DNA of 64,000 nt from Planctomycetota bacterium (GTDB lineage: Bacteria > Planctomycetota > JAJSAM01 > JAJVHW01), in NCBI GenBank assembly GCA_021776825.1, contig JAJFFG010000005.1, forward strand, positions 1-64,000, written 5' to 3'. The position numbers were made by a program, and so were the translations under genes. The notes under the pieces were generated by a model. That model was not told where the DNA came from and did no database searches. It saw nothing but the letters and a program-made list of their open reading frames with translations. Positions within the stretch are counted from its first letter, which is position 1. Each line of letters starts with the position of its first letter. Of the stretch, positions 1-7,847 are shown in pieces.

Positions 1-54
1 GCCCGGTGCAGCCACTGCACGGTCGCGACGTCCTGACCGACCGCTGATTCGAGC

Positions 55-294
55 TTAGCCCGACCTTCTCACCACATCGCCACGCCTGACACGTCGCGGG
101 GACCACGATCTCTGCGTTGTCCCCGCTCGTTGGGGGGAGCAGCCCCGACTTCGCGACGACGCCGCGGACCTCGCGCGCCCTGCTTGGTCATGACGATCTG
201 AGTCCATCGCAAGGCGTGCGGCACGGCGTGCGACGCAGAGACACCGTGCGTTGGGTGCCGCATCCCGCGCCGACGTGGTGAGAAGGCCGGGTAG
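55..294. mobile_element. MITE-like element copy 1 (TIR CCCGACCTTCTCACCAC / GTGGTGAGAAGGCCGGG)
   Basis: Terminal inverted repeats at about 59-75 and 274-291; interior near-identical to 57356-57586 (e.g. CGCCTGACACGTCGCGGGGACCACGATCTCTGCGTTG); flanked by TTAG / GTAG. Confidence 0.75.
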
Positions 295-314
295 CGGCCC
301 TCACGAGCGCGCGT

Positions 315-1187
315 TCAGTCGAGCTCGCGCAGCGCGATGGCGAGACGCGGGATCAAATCGGCGGCGATCATGCCACGCTCGCCGACGTCGGCGGCCGCGA
401 GATCGCCGGCGCGGCCGTGCACGTGGGCTCCCAAGACGGCCGCGTCGTACGCGGCGAGGCCCTGGGCGAGGAGCGCAGCGACGAGTCCGGTGAGCACGTC
501 GCCCGACCCGGCCGTCGCCATTCCGGGGTTCCCCGTCGTGCTCACGTGCAGCCGCGTGCCATCGGTGACGATCGTCCCGGCGCCCTTCAGGATCACGACG
601 CTGCCCGCTCGAACGGCGAGCGTCGTCGCGGCTTCCCGGCGATCGGTCGCGATGTCGGCGATCGCCCGATCCAGCAGCCGCGCCGCCTCGCCCGGATGCG
701 GGGTCAGCACGCGGGGCGCCGCGGCGGCTGCGAGCGTCTCGATGCGACCGGCGAGCGCATTCAGCGCGTCCGCGTCGACGACCGTCGGCACGGGGAGCGC
801 CACCGCGACGGTTCGGGCGAACGCGACGGTCTCGTCGGAGCGCCCGAGCCCCGGACCGATGGCTGCCGCGTTCCGTTGTGACGCCAGCGCGGAGGCTTGG
901 GGCGCAGCCTGGCTCGCGAAGCCACCGGCGTCGTCGCTCGGCAGCGCACAGCTCATCTCGCCGAGCAGCTGCGATGCGATCAGCGGACGCGCGGCGGCGG
1001 GGCAGCCGAGAGTCACGAGCCCAGCACCGCCGCGCAGGACCGAACGAGCGGCCAGGACGGCTGCTCCGGGGTATTGGACGGAGCCGGCGAGGACGAGGAC
1101 GTCGCCGCACTGCCCTTTGTGGGCGCCCACCGCTCGAGGCGGGAGACGCGGCAGGCCGAGATCGGCACTCACGCGGGCTCTCGGCAC
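315..1187 (-). CDS. nnrD: ADP-dependent NAD(P)H-hydrate dehydratase (YjeF C-terminal domain, stand-alone)
   Basis: GQCGDVLVLAGSVQYPGAAVLAARSVLRGGAGLVTL, LTPHPGEAARLL, NPGMATAGSGDVLTGL motifs; GTG start overlaps the end of the upstream gene. Confidence 0.9.
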   Translation of the reverse strand: MPRARVSADLGLPRLPPRAVGAHKGQCGDVLVLAGSVQYPGAAVLAARSVLRGGAGLVTLGCPAAARPLIASQLLGEMSCALPSDDAGGFASQAAPQASALASQRNAAAIGPGLGRSDETVAFARTVAVALPVPTVVDADALNALAGRIETLAAAAAPRVLTPHPGEAARLLDRAIADIATDRREAATTLAVRAGSVVILKGAGTIVTDGTRLHVSTTGNPGMATAGSGDVLTGLVAALLAQGLAAYDAAVLGAHVHGRAGDLAAADVGERGMIAADLIPRLAIALRELD

Positions 1188-2200
1188 GCGGCCACGAGTT
1201 CGGTCGGAAGCTCGACGTGGGTAGCGCCGACCTCGACCTGACGGTGATTGCGGCGGACCGTCTCTCGGTGCGGAGCGAGTCGGTCCCAGCCGGCGTCATC
1301 GAGGGCGCCGGCCGCTCGGAGGAGCTCGATGCCGACCCTGCGCGCCTGCGCACCGTCACCGTCGGCGCACTTCAGCGCGATGCCGGTGCCCGTGGTGGCG
1401 TCGGCGACGCACCAGAGCCCCTCGGCGCCGACCTTGCTCAAGAGCCGCCCTCGTGCCGAGTTCATCAACAGCGTGTCCGCGCGACCGGTCCCGCCGACCA
1501 TCTCCGGAGCGGACGACATCGCTCTCGTCACTCGTCTCGCGGCGTCGGCCAGAGGGCCATCGATGCCGGCAAGATCGGGGCGAACCAGGCTCGCGAACGC
1601 CCGAGCGGCCGCGGCGAGCGACGTGTGGAACGTGGGCACGCTGCAGCCGTCGGTCCCCACCCCGAGCGCATCCGACTCGAGACCGGCGAACGCGGCGACG
1701 TTCGCGCGATTGAGGCGTTGGAGCGGATGGTCGGGCGCTAGATACCCAGCGGTGTCCCAGCCTGCCGCCACGCACGCGGCCAGCATGGCGGCGTGCTTGC
1801 CGGAGCAGTTGTTGTGCAGCGCCGAGGCGCTGGCCTCGTCGCGGATCAGTTGCTGAGCACTCCCCTCGTGGACGGGAGCGTGCGCCCCGCAGCGGAGGTC
1901 GGTCGGTCCGAGTCCGATGCGCTCCAGCACGGCTGCCGCGCCCTCGGTGTGGCGGCGCTCACCACTGTGTGACCCGCAGGCGAGCGCCAGCTCGGGATCG
2001 GTCATCTCGAACTGGTCGACGGCGCCCGAGAGGATCGCCGCAAGCGCTTGGATGGGCTTGGCGGCGGAGCGCAGGAACGCCCGAATCTCGGCGTCTCCGG
2101 CCGTCGCGATGAGGCTGCCGTCGCGATAGACGGCGACGTGCACGAGGTGCTCGGACTCCGGCAGACCATTTCGTTCGCGGAGGACACGTACGGCCTGCAT
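1169..2200 (-). CDS. Asparaginase (L-asparaginase II family)
   Basis: RSAAKPIQALAAI, CGSHSGERRHTEGAAAVLERIGL, NNCSGKHAAMLA, GVGTDGCSVPTFHTSLAAAARAFA; start chosen at ATG 2200. Confidence 0.88.
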   Translation of the reverse strand: MQAVRVLRERNGLPESEHLVHVAVYRDGSLIATAGDAEIRAFLRSAAKPIQALAAILSGAVDQFEMTDPELALACGSHSGERRHTEGAAAVLERIGLGPTDLRCGAHAPVHEGSAQQLIRDEASASALHNNCSGKHAAMLAACVAAGWDTAGYLAPDHPLQRLNRANVAAFAGLESDALGVGTDGCSVPTFHTSLAAAARAFASLVRPDLAGIDGPLADAARRVTRAMSSAPEMVGGTGRADTLLMNSARGRLLSKVGAEGLWCVADATTGTGIALKCADGDGAQARRVGIELLRAAGALDDAGWDRLAPHRETVRRNHRQVEVGATHVELPTELVAACREPA

Positions 2201-2282
2201 GGCTGGGTAGGAGAGCGGCGCTCGAGGGGCCACGCAAGGGAGAACGGGAGGCCGACACACGGCGCCCGCGTAGCATGAGGCC

Positions 2283-2693
2283 ATGATCGAGGTCGTGCTC
2301 TCCCGCATCGTGATCCGCGAAACCAGCGATCAACAGCGCATCTACCTCCGTGAGAAGGGCGGCGATCGGCAGTTCCCGATCGTGATCGGCATCCACGAGG
2401 CGGCTGCGATCGACCGCAAGGTGCGCGATCGCATGGCGCCGCGACCGATGACCCACGATCTCTTCGCGTCCGTGGTGCAGGAACTGGGCGCGGAGCTCGA
2501 GCGCGTCGTGGTCTCGGAACTGAAGCAGAACACGTTCTACGCTCGCATGGTCCTGCGTCCGCGCGACGCGACCGACGTGGTCGAGGTCGATGCGCGCCCG
2601 AGCGACGCCATTGCCATCGCCACGCACCTCGGCGCCCCGCTGTTCGTGGCCGACGACGTGCTCGACGCTGTGCTCGCCTCGTCCTCCGAGTAG
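2283..2693 (+). CDS. Bifunctional nuclease family protein (DUF151)
   Basis: QQRIYLREKGGDRQFPIVIGIHEAAAIDRK ... RPSDAIAIATHLGAPLFVADDVLD. Confidence 0.88.
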   Translation: MIEVVLSRIVIRETSDQQRIYLREKGGDRQFPIVIGIHEAAAIDRKVRDRMAPRPMTHDLFASVVQELGAELERVVVSELKQNTFYARMVLRPRDATDVVEVDARPSDAIAIATHLGAPLFVADDVLDAVLASSSE

Positions 2694-2820
2694 CTCCCGT
2701 CTGCGGACGTTCGTAACCTTCGGCCTCTCTAGCACGTCCCTGGGATGGGTGGAGGGGGGCGGGTGGGTCGCGCGCGCTCGCGATTGCGCCCGCGTGCGCG
2801 ACGGCGACGCGCCCCCCCCC

Positions 2821-2990
2821 CTCGCCGTGACGCGCGGAATGAGGCCACGCAAGGCTGCGACCGACGGGGATCTCACACGAGTCTGAAGTGACGCAGCCGC
2901 GGAGCCGACCAGAAACACAAAGGGCGCGGCGATTGCCACGGTGTCGACGCGCGCCCACCGACGACGCGCCCCGCAATCGCCGTGACCCCC
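2821..2990 (+). repeat. Dispersed repeat R1 copy a (about 170 bp)
   Basis: CGCCGTGACGCGSGGAATGAGGCCACGCAAGGCTGCG...CAGCCGCGGAGCCGACCAGAAACA...GCGCGGCGATTGCC...CAATCGCCGTGACCCC; same unit at 6670, 7451, 7622, 51925. Confidence 0.85.
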
Positions 2991-3057
2991 GCTTCTCCGC
3001 GCTCTCAGGCACGCTTTCGCGACGCCGCGCCCCTCGTCGGCTATAGCAGGGGCACGC

Positions 3058-3147
3058 GGAGGGTTGCCCGAGCGGTCGAAGGGAACGGTTTTGAAAATCG
3101 TCGCCGGCTCACGCTGGCCCCGGGTTCGAATCCTGGACCCTCCGCCA
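3058..3147 (+). tRNA. tRNA-Ser(TGA)
   Basis: Acceptor GGAGGGT/ACCCTCC, anticodon loop TTTGAAA with stem ACGGT/ATCGT, long variable arm, T-arm GGTTCGAATCC, encoded CCA. Confidence 0.95.
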
Positions 3148-3204
3148 TAGACCGTTCGGTGGCCATCGACGAGTTCGGATCCCTCCGGGGAGCCACGTCG
3201 GCCT

Positions 3205-3225
3205 GCGGTTCGAATCCTGGACCCT
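3205..3225 (+). other. Partial duplicate of tRNA-Ser(TGA) 3' end
   Basis: gcGGTTCGAATCCTGGACCCT matches the T-arm/acceptor of the tRNA at 3058-3147. Confidence 0.7.
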
Positions 3226-3229
3226 ATGG

Positions 3230-3291
3230 CTAGCAGGCTGTCGCGCCAACCAGCGTGGACCGTCGAGGCCGAGACTCCGACAGCGTGCTAG
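3230..3291. repeat. CTAG-tipped palindromic element, solo copy (H1)
   Basis: CTAGCAGGCTGTCGCGCCAAC...CTCCGACAGCGTGCTAG; related to 30817-30879, 31183-31244, 55218-55279, 55544-55606. Confidence 0.85.
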
Positions 3292-6119
3292 CGTTTCTCG
3301 GCGACGTGGATGAAGCGACCGTCGTTGCGGTCGGCCATGCCGCGTAGGAGTACGAGGTCAACGCCGCTGTTGCCGAACGCGATCACGTGCGTGCGCACGC
3401 GCGTGTACCGGTTCAGCGAGGAGTACCACTCCAGCAGCGTGTCCGCGTTCGTCATCTCGCCCCGCGTCGGCATCCCGTCCGTCAGGAAGGTCAGGGTGTC
3501 CGGCGTGCTGCGGAAGCTCGGGCTGGAGTCGACGGTCTCACCGAGATCGAGCGCGGCGCGAAGCGCGCCATAGTAGTTCGTCTCTCCCGTCGCAGGCTGA
3601 CTGCGAAGGAAACTGAACCCCTTCTTGATGTTGCCGGGACTCGCGGAGATCGGGTTCTTGCTCATCGACTTGATGCCGGTGCCGAACGCGATGATGTTGA
3701 AGTGCGACCGCGGATCGAGCGACTTCAGCGCGTACGCGATCTCCTCCTTGCAGATGGTGATCTTGTTCGTGCCGGTGTACTTGCGCGACAGGCGCGTGGT
3801 CATGGCGGGGTCCGGCTCGAAGTTCTTTGCCATCGAGCCCGATGTGTCGAGCACGAACCCGAGGCGGCTCGAGTAGATCTCGATGCCGTAGTACTCCTGC
3901 TGCGCGTACCGGTCGTTGGGGTCGGGCTTCTCGGGCTGCTTGGGACCATCGCCCGTCGGAGCGTCCGGTTCGTCAGGGCGCTTCGGCATGCCGCCCGGGG
4001 CATTCGCTTTCTCGCGGTCCCACCATTTGCGCCAGTTCTCCGGCTTGCGGCCGAGGTCGTCGCGCGTGATCTCCTTCAATGCGGCGTAGATGTCGCCGCG
4101 GACACGACCGGACTCGACCTCCATGCGCTCGACGAGCGACTCGACGGCCTCCATGCTGCCGATCTTCCCGAGCGCTTGACAGGCCGTGACGCGGAGCTGC
4201 CACTGCGGAGAGGTGAGGTGCCGCACGATGAGCGGCACAGCCATCTCGCCCTCTTCGCCGAACATCGCGACGGCGTCCATCGCCCCGACACGTGCCTTCT
4301 CGGCCTTGTCGTGGATCATCTTGCGCAGACCCGACATCGCGTTGATGTCGTGCATCAGTCCACACGCGACAGCTGCCTCGGCCCGCGCGTACCAGTTCTT
4401 GTCGTTCAACTGTTCTCGGAGCTTGGGCAGCGCGAACTCCAACTCGAGACTTCCGCAGATGCGAGCGGTGTACGCGCGGCACATGGGCTTCTTGTGCGCG
4501 AGGCCGTACTGCCACATGGCCTCCTGCACCTCGGGGTCCTTGATCTTCTTCAAGGTCACCACGATGTTCTCACGGACGAGCGCGCTGTTCCGTGGCATGA
4601 GATCGACGACGGCCTCGACCGTCCTCGTCTCGGTGATCGTGCCGAGACCGCGGATGAGGGCCGCCAGCTTCTGCGGCTCGGTGGTTGAGCGGAGCTTGCG
4701 CCGGTCCCGCGCGCCGGGCGTGTCGTTCTCCGCGACCTCGCCCTCTTCGACTTTCCGAGGGTCGAGGCTGCGGCGTCGGCCCATCACGCGGTCCATCCAG
4801 CGCTCGTGATAGATCTCCGGCGTGCACTCCATGTTCCGCATGAAGGTGTCGCGTGGCTCCTTCTGACGACGGATGTCCTCGAGCACCTTCGCGAATGGCT
4901 CGCGCCACTCCATCAGCGTGAAGTGCAGGTAGCCCCATGCTCGCTTGTGATCTTCGACCGTCAGCTGACCCAGCGCCGTCTTCCCGAAGAGTTCCTCGAT
5001 GGGAGTGAACTTGTTGCCGCGGGCGAGCTTGGCGCAATCGCGGGCCCAGTCCTCGCCGCGTGCCGTGAGCGCGGCGCTCTCGTTTCCGCAGAACGTCACG
5101 TCGTCGCGGAAGCGCGGCTGCAACTTGCAGAGCCAGTGCCCGGCGCCCGCGTAGAGCCACTGCGGGAGCGCGCGGTTGTTCGGGTTCACCACGATCCAGC
5201 ACGAGACGAAGATGTGCCCCAGCATGTGACGCATCGCCATGTGCATGTCGTGGTCGTCGCCGTACTTCTGGGATGAAGCGGAGAACCCGTTGAAACAGAA
5301 GCCGTCCGCCATCTTGCCGGTGAGCGTGCCGCCGAACGAGATGTTCGTACCAGTCGATCCCAGGTAGGCACCTTGGATCTTCGCGGCGTCGCGCTCCTTC
5401 GCCGGGAAGTACATCCCGGTGGGCTTCGTGATCAGTGGCTCTGCACCGAAGTGGTCGCTGAACTCGCGTCGCGCGTACTCCGCACGTTCGATCATCAGGT
5501 GGATCCACTCGTGCGTGTCGGCGATGCGGAAGCTGCCGCCGCCCTTCTTCTTGACCTTGAGGGGCGGGACGTCCGTCACGACGTAGAAGTTGCGGTTGTA
5601 GGCAACGATGACGTCCTTCGGCTTCTTGAAGTGACGCTTCTCCTTCTCGAGTCGGTCGAGGACGGTTTCCTTGGCCGGTCGGCCGTACGCGTCCCGCTCG
5701 AGCGGGTTGCTCTCGCCGTCCAGGCAGTCGGGGCAGTTGTGCGCTCCCTCGAACTTGCAGCACTTCTCGGTCTGTACGCACTCGCTGCAGGTGATGCCCC
5801 ACGCCACGGCGTGCCGCTTCAGGTAGCAGTCCATGCTCTTGCTCGTGAAGCACAGGGCGTTGGTGTTGTCCGGCACCGTCTCGCCGTCGTGCTGCGAGTA
5901 CGTGCGGCACTTGTGGCACCAGCACGGGTCCTCAGTGGCACCCTTCGGATTGCGGAGGAAGTGCTGGCACGCCCCGAACGCGTCTTCGCAGAGGCACTCC
6001 TTGTTCCGCTCGACGCGCGGGTCGTCTTCCTGCGCGTGGGCGGGCGAGGTGACCGCGCCCGCCACGATGAAGAGGAAGGCAGCGAACACAGCGGCAAGAA
6101 GGGTTGGGATCGGGCGCAT
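3288..6119 (-). CDS. Secreted protein with Cys-rich N-terminus, HEAT-like repeats and C-terminal VWA domain
   Basis: Signal peptide MRPIPTLLAAVFAAFLFIVAGAVTSPAHA; Cys-rich N-terminal segment; HEAT-like LVERM/LIRGL units; VWA motif FVLDTSGSMAKNF. Confidence 0.8.
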   Translation of the reverse strand: MRPIPTLLAAVFAAFLFIVAGAVTSPAHAQEDDPRVERNKECLCEDAFGACQHFLRNPKGATEDPCWCHKCRTYSQHDGETVPDNTNALCFTSKSMDCYLKRHAVAWGITCSECVQTEKCCKFEGAHNCPDCLDGESNPLERDAYGRPAKETVLDRLEKEKRHFKKPKDVIVAYNRNFYVVTDVPPLKVKKKGGGSFRIADTHEWIHLMIERAEYARREFSDHFGAEPLITKPTGMYFPAKERDAAKIQGAYLGSTGTNISFGGTLTGKMADGFCFNGFSASSQKYGDDHDMHMAMRHMLGHIFVSCWIVVNPNNRALPQWLYAGAGHWLCKLQPRFRDDVTFCGNESAALTARGEDWARDCAKLARGNKFTPIEELFGKTALGQLTVEDHKRAWGYLHFTLMEWREPFAKVLEDIRRQKEPRDTFMRNMECTPEIYHERWMDRVMGRRRSLDPRKVEEGEVAENDTPGARDRRKLRSTTEPQKLAALIRGLGTITETRTVEAVVDLMPRNSALVRENIVVTLKKIKDPEVQEAMWQYGLAHKKPMCRAYTARICGSLELEFALPKLREQLNDKNWYARAEAAVACGLMHDINAMSGLRKMIHDKAEKARVGAMDAVAMFGEEGEMAVPLIVRHLTSPQWQLRVTACQALGKIGSMEAVESLVERMEVESGRVRGDIYAALKEITRDDLGRKPENWRKWWDREKANAPGGMPKRPDEPDAPTGDGPKQPEKPDPNDRYAQQEYYGIEIYSSRLGFVLDTSGSMAKNFEPDPAMTTRLSRKYTGTNKITICKEEIAYALKSLDPRSHFNIIAFGTGIKSMSKNPISASPGNIKKGFSFLRSQPATGETNYYGALRAALDLGETVDSSPSFRSTPDTLTFLTDGMPTRGEMTNADTLLEWYSSLNRYTRVRTHVIAFGNSGVDLVLLRGMADRNDGRFIHVAEKR

Positions 6120-6224
6120 GCAGGGATCTTCCTCGGAGGCGGGGAACCGTCAATCGAGACACGCGCCGTCCGTCGGCGCTAGGACGGCAGGAGACTCGCC
6201 CGGGTTCCGCGCGATGGCGCTGAG

Positions 6225-6437
6225 TCAGACTCCGTAGCGGCGCCGCGCGGAGTCGAGTCGGCTGATCTGCGTGGAAGACGAGCGCGTCTTGTGCGCCTTG
6301 CAGGTCAGCGTGCCCGATTCCGTGGGCTCGCCACACGGTCGCTCGGCGTCCTGGTCGTAGACAGGGCAGGGAATCGAGTCGTCGTCGTCGCCGGGAGGGG
6401 GGTCTGCGGTGCTGCCCATGCCCCGAGGATAGCACAC
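6225..6437 (-). CDS. Small hypothetical protein
   Basis: 70-aa ORF, CPVYDQDAERPCGEPTESGTLTCKAHK; ATG start; no family recognised. Confidence 0.35.
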   Translation of the reverse strand: MCYPRGMGSTADPPPGDDDDSIPCPVYDQDAERPCGEPTESGTLTCKAHKTRSSSTQISRLDSARRRYGV

Positions 6438-6577
6438 GCCGGACGGCCTGCGAGCACCGCGGATCTGCCCTCATGAGAGACCTCCGGCGGTCCTCTTGGC
6501 GTCCTCGGGGCGGGCTGGTAGGTTGCCCGCCCTGCGGTCGGACGGAGCCCGTTCGATCCGCATGTGACGACCCGAGC

Positions 6578-6669
6578 GGAGAGATGGCTGAGTGGTCGAA
6601 AGCGCCGCATTGCTAATGCGGTGTGGGTGTTGAAGCCCACCTCGGGTTCGAATCCCGATCTCTCCGCCA
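6578..6669 (+). tRNA. tRNA-Ser(GCT)
   Basis: Acceptor GGAGAGA/TCTCTCC, anticodon stem-loop CCGCA-TTGCTAA-TGCGG, long variable arm, GGTTCGAATCC, CCA. Confidence 0.95.
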
Positions 6670-6850
6670 TCGGGGGTCACGGCGATTGCGGGCGCGTCGC
6701 CGGTGGGCGCGCGTCGACACAGTGGCAATCGCCGCGCCCGGTGTGTTTCTGGTCGGCTCCGCGGCTGCGGCGGCCCGCCAACGAGAACGATCCCCCTCGG
6801 TCGCAGCCTTGCGTGGCCTCATACCCCGCGTCACGCTGCTTGCGCTCGAG
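6670..6850 (-). repeat. Dispersed repeat R1 copy b, abutting the tRNA-Ser(GCT) 3' end
   Basis: Reverse complement of R1: GGGGTCACGGCGATTGCGGGCGCG...TTTCTGGTCGGCTCCGCGGCTGCG...CCTCGGTCGCAGCCTTGCGTGGCCTCATACCCCGCGTCACG. Confidence 0.85.
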
Positions 6851-6929
6851 CGCAACCAGCGCGCCCCGGGGTTCGGACTCGGACCCGGTGGGTCTCCTCC
6901 GTACCCGTGGGCGCGCAACTCCATCGGTC

Positions 6930-7380
6930 CCGTACGGGTGGATCTCCTGATCCGCCCCGCCCGCTGGCGTGGCCGAACGATCCGGGCCCGATGGCGCTCC
7001 GCGAACGACTCACGTGATGCGGACGGCCATCGGTCCACTTCGTCACGGCTCGGCGACCCGCACGGCCATCATCCGTGCGCATCACTGTCTTCGTTCAGGT
7101 GCCCAGCCACCAACCTCGTGCGCGCGAACCGTCGTCGGCGCGGGTGGGTCAGGGGACCCACCCCTACGGCGCCGTTGGCCAAGCGGATCCCGCCGTACGG
7201 ATCTCCTGATCCGCCCCGCCCGCTGGGGTGGGACGGACGATCCGGGCCCGATGGCGCCCTGCGGACGACCCTCGTCACGCGCACGGCCGTCGGTCGAGGC
7301 GCGTCGTTGCTGGATCCGCGATGGGGCACGGTGTCCCCTCGGGCTGTCGGCGCGGATGGCATGACGCCCGATCGGCGCTG
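6930..7380. repeat. Dispersed repeat R2 cluster (hairpin units)
   Basis: GGGTGGATCTCCTGATCCGCCC (6936-6957), GGGTGGGTCAGGGGACCCACCC (7142-7163), CGGATCTCCTGATCCG (about 7198), each linked to GGGCCCGATGGCGC(T/C)C. Confidence 0.8.
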
Positions 7381-7450
7381 GCGATCCCAGCGGCGGCGAG
7401 GAGGTGAATCGGTCCGGATACTCACGCCGGGGCGCGGCGGTTGCGCGTCA

Positions 7451-7622
7451 GCGCAAGCGCCGTGACGCGGGGAATGAGGCCACGCAAGGCTGCGGCCGAG
7501 GGGGTGGCTCTCGCGTGAGAGCGGACGCAGCCGCGGAGCCGACCAGAAACATGGAAGGCGCGGCGATTGCCGCATGTCCCCATCGGCGTCCACCCGCCAA
7601 CCGCCAGCAATCGACGTGACCC
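7451..7622 (+). repeat. Dispersed repeat R1 copy c
   Basis: GCGCCGTGACGCGGGGAATGAGGCCACGCAAGGCTGCGGCCGAGGGGGTGGCTCTCGCGTGAGAGC... Confidence 0.85.
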
Positions 7623-7792
7623 CTCGCCGTGACGCGGGAGATGAGGCCACGCAAGGGTGCGGCCGAGGGGGTGGCTCTCGTGTGAGAGCTATCGCGCCCG
7701 CGGAGCCGACCAGCAACAACGGAGCGCGCGGCGGTTGCCACCCTCTCGACGTGCGTCCACCCACGACGCGCCCAGCAAGCGCCGTGACCCCT
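7622..7792 (+). repeat. Dispersed repeat R1 copy d (tandem with copy c)
   Basis: CGCCGTGACGCGGGAGATGAGGCCACGCAAGGGTGCGGCCGAGGGGGTGGCTCTCGTGTGAGAGC...AGCAAGCGCCGTGACCCC. Confidence 0.85.
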
Positions 7793-7847
7793 CCGGGAAG
7801 AACCCGCGTACCGTGCTTGTTCTCGGGTTCGACGGTTGGGGGTTGTC

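Noticed and set aside
69-263. 64-aa ORF inside MITE copy 1
   Set aside because: Not maintained in the second copy at 57352-57590; likely non-coding MITE interior.
3058-3291. Complete tRNA-integrated genomic island
   Set aside because: The tRNA fragment is only about 60 bp from the tRNA, with no integrase or cargo between.
3387-4688. Long plus-strand ORF opposite the VWA/HEAT gene
   Set aside because: Shadow ORF typical of high-GC DNA; the opposite strand has signal peptide, VWA motif and coherent domains.
6930-7800. R1/R2 repeat cluster as a CRISPR array
   Set aside because: Units are long, variably spaced, in both orientations, without short identical direct repeats or cas genes.
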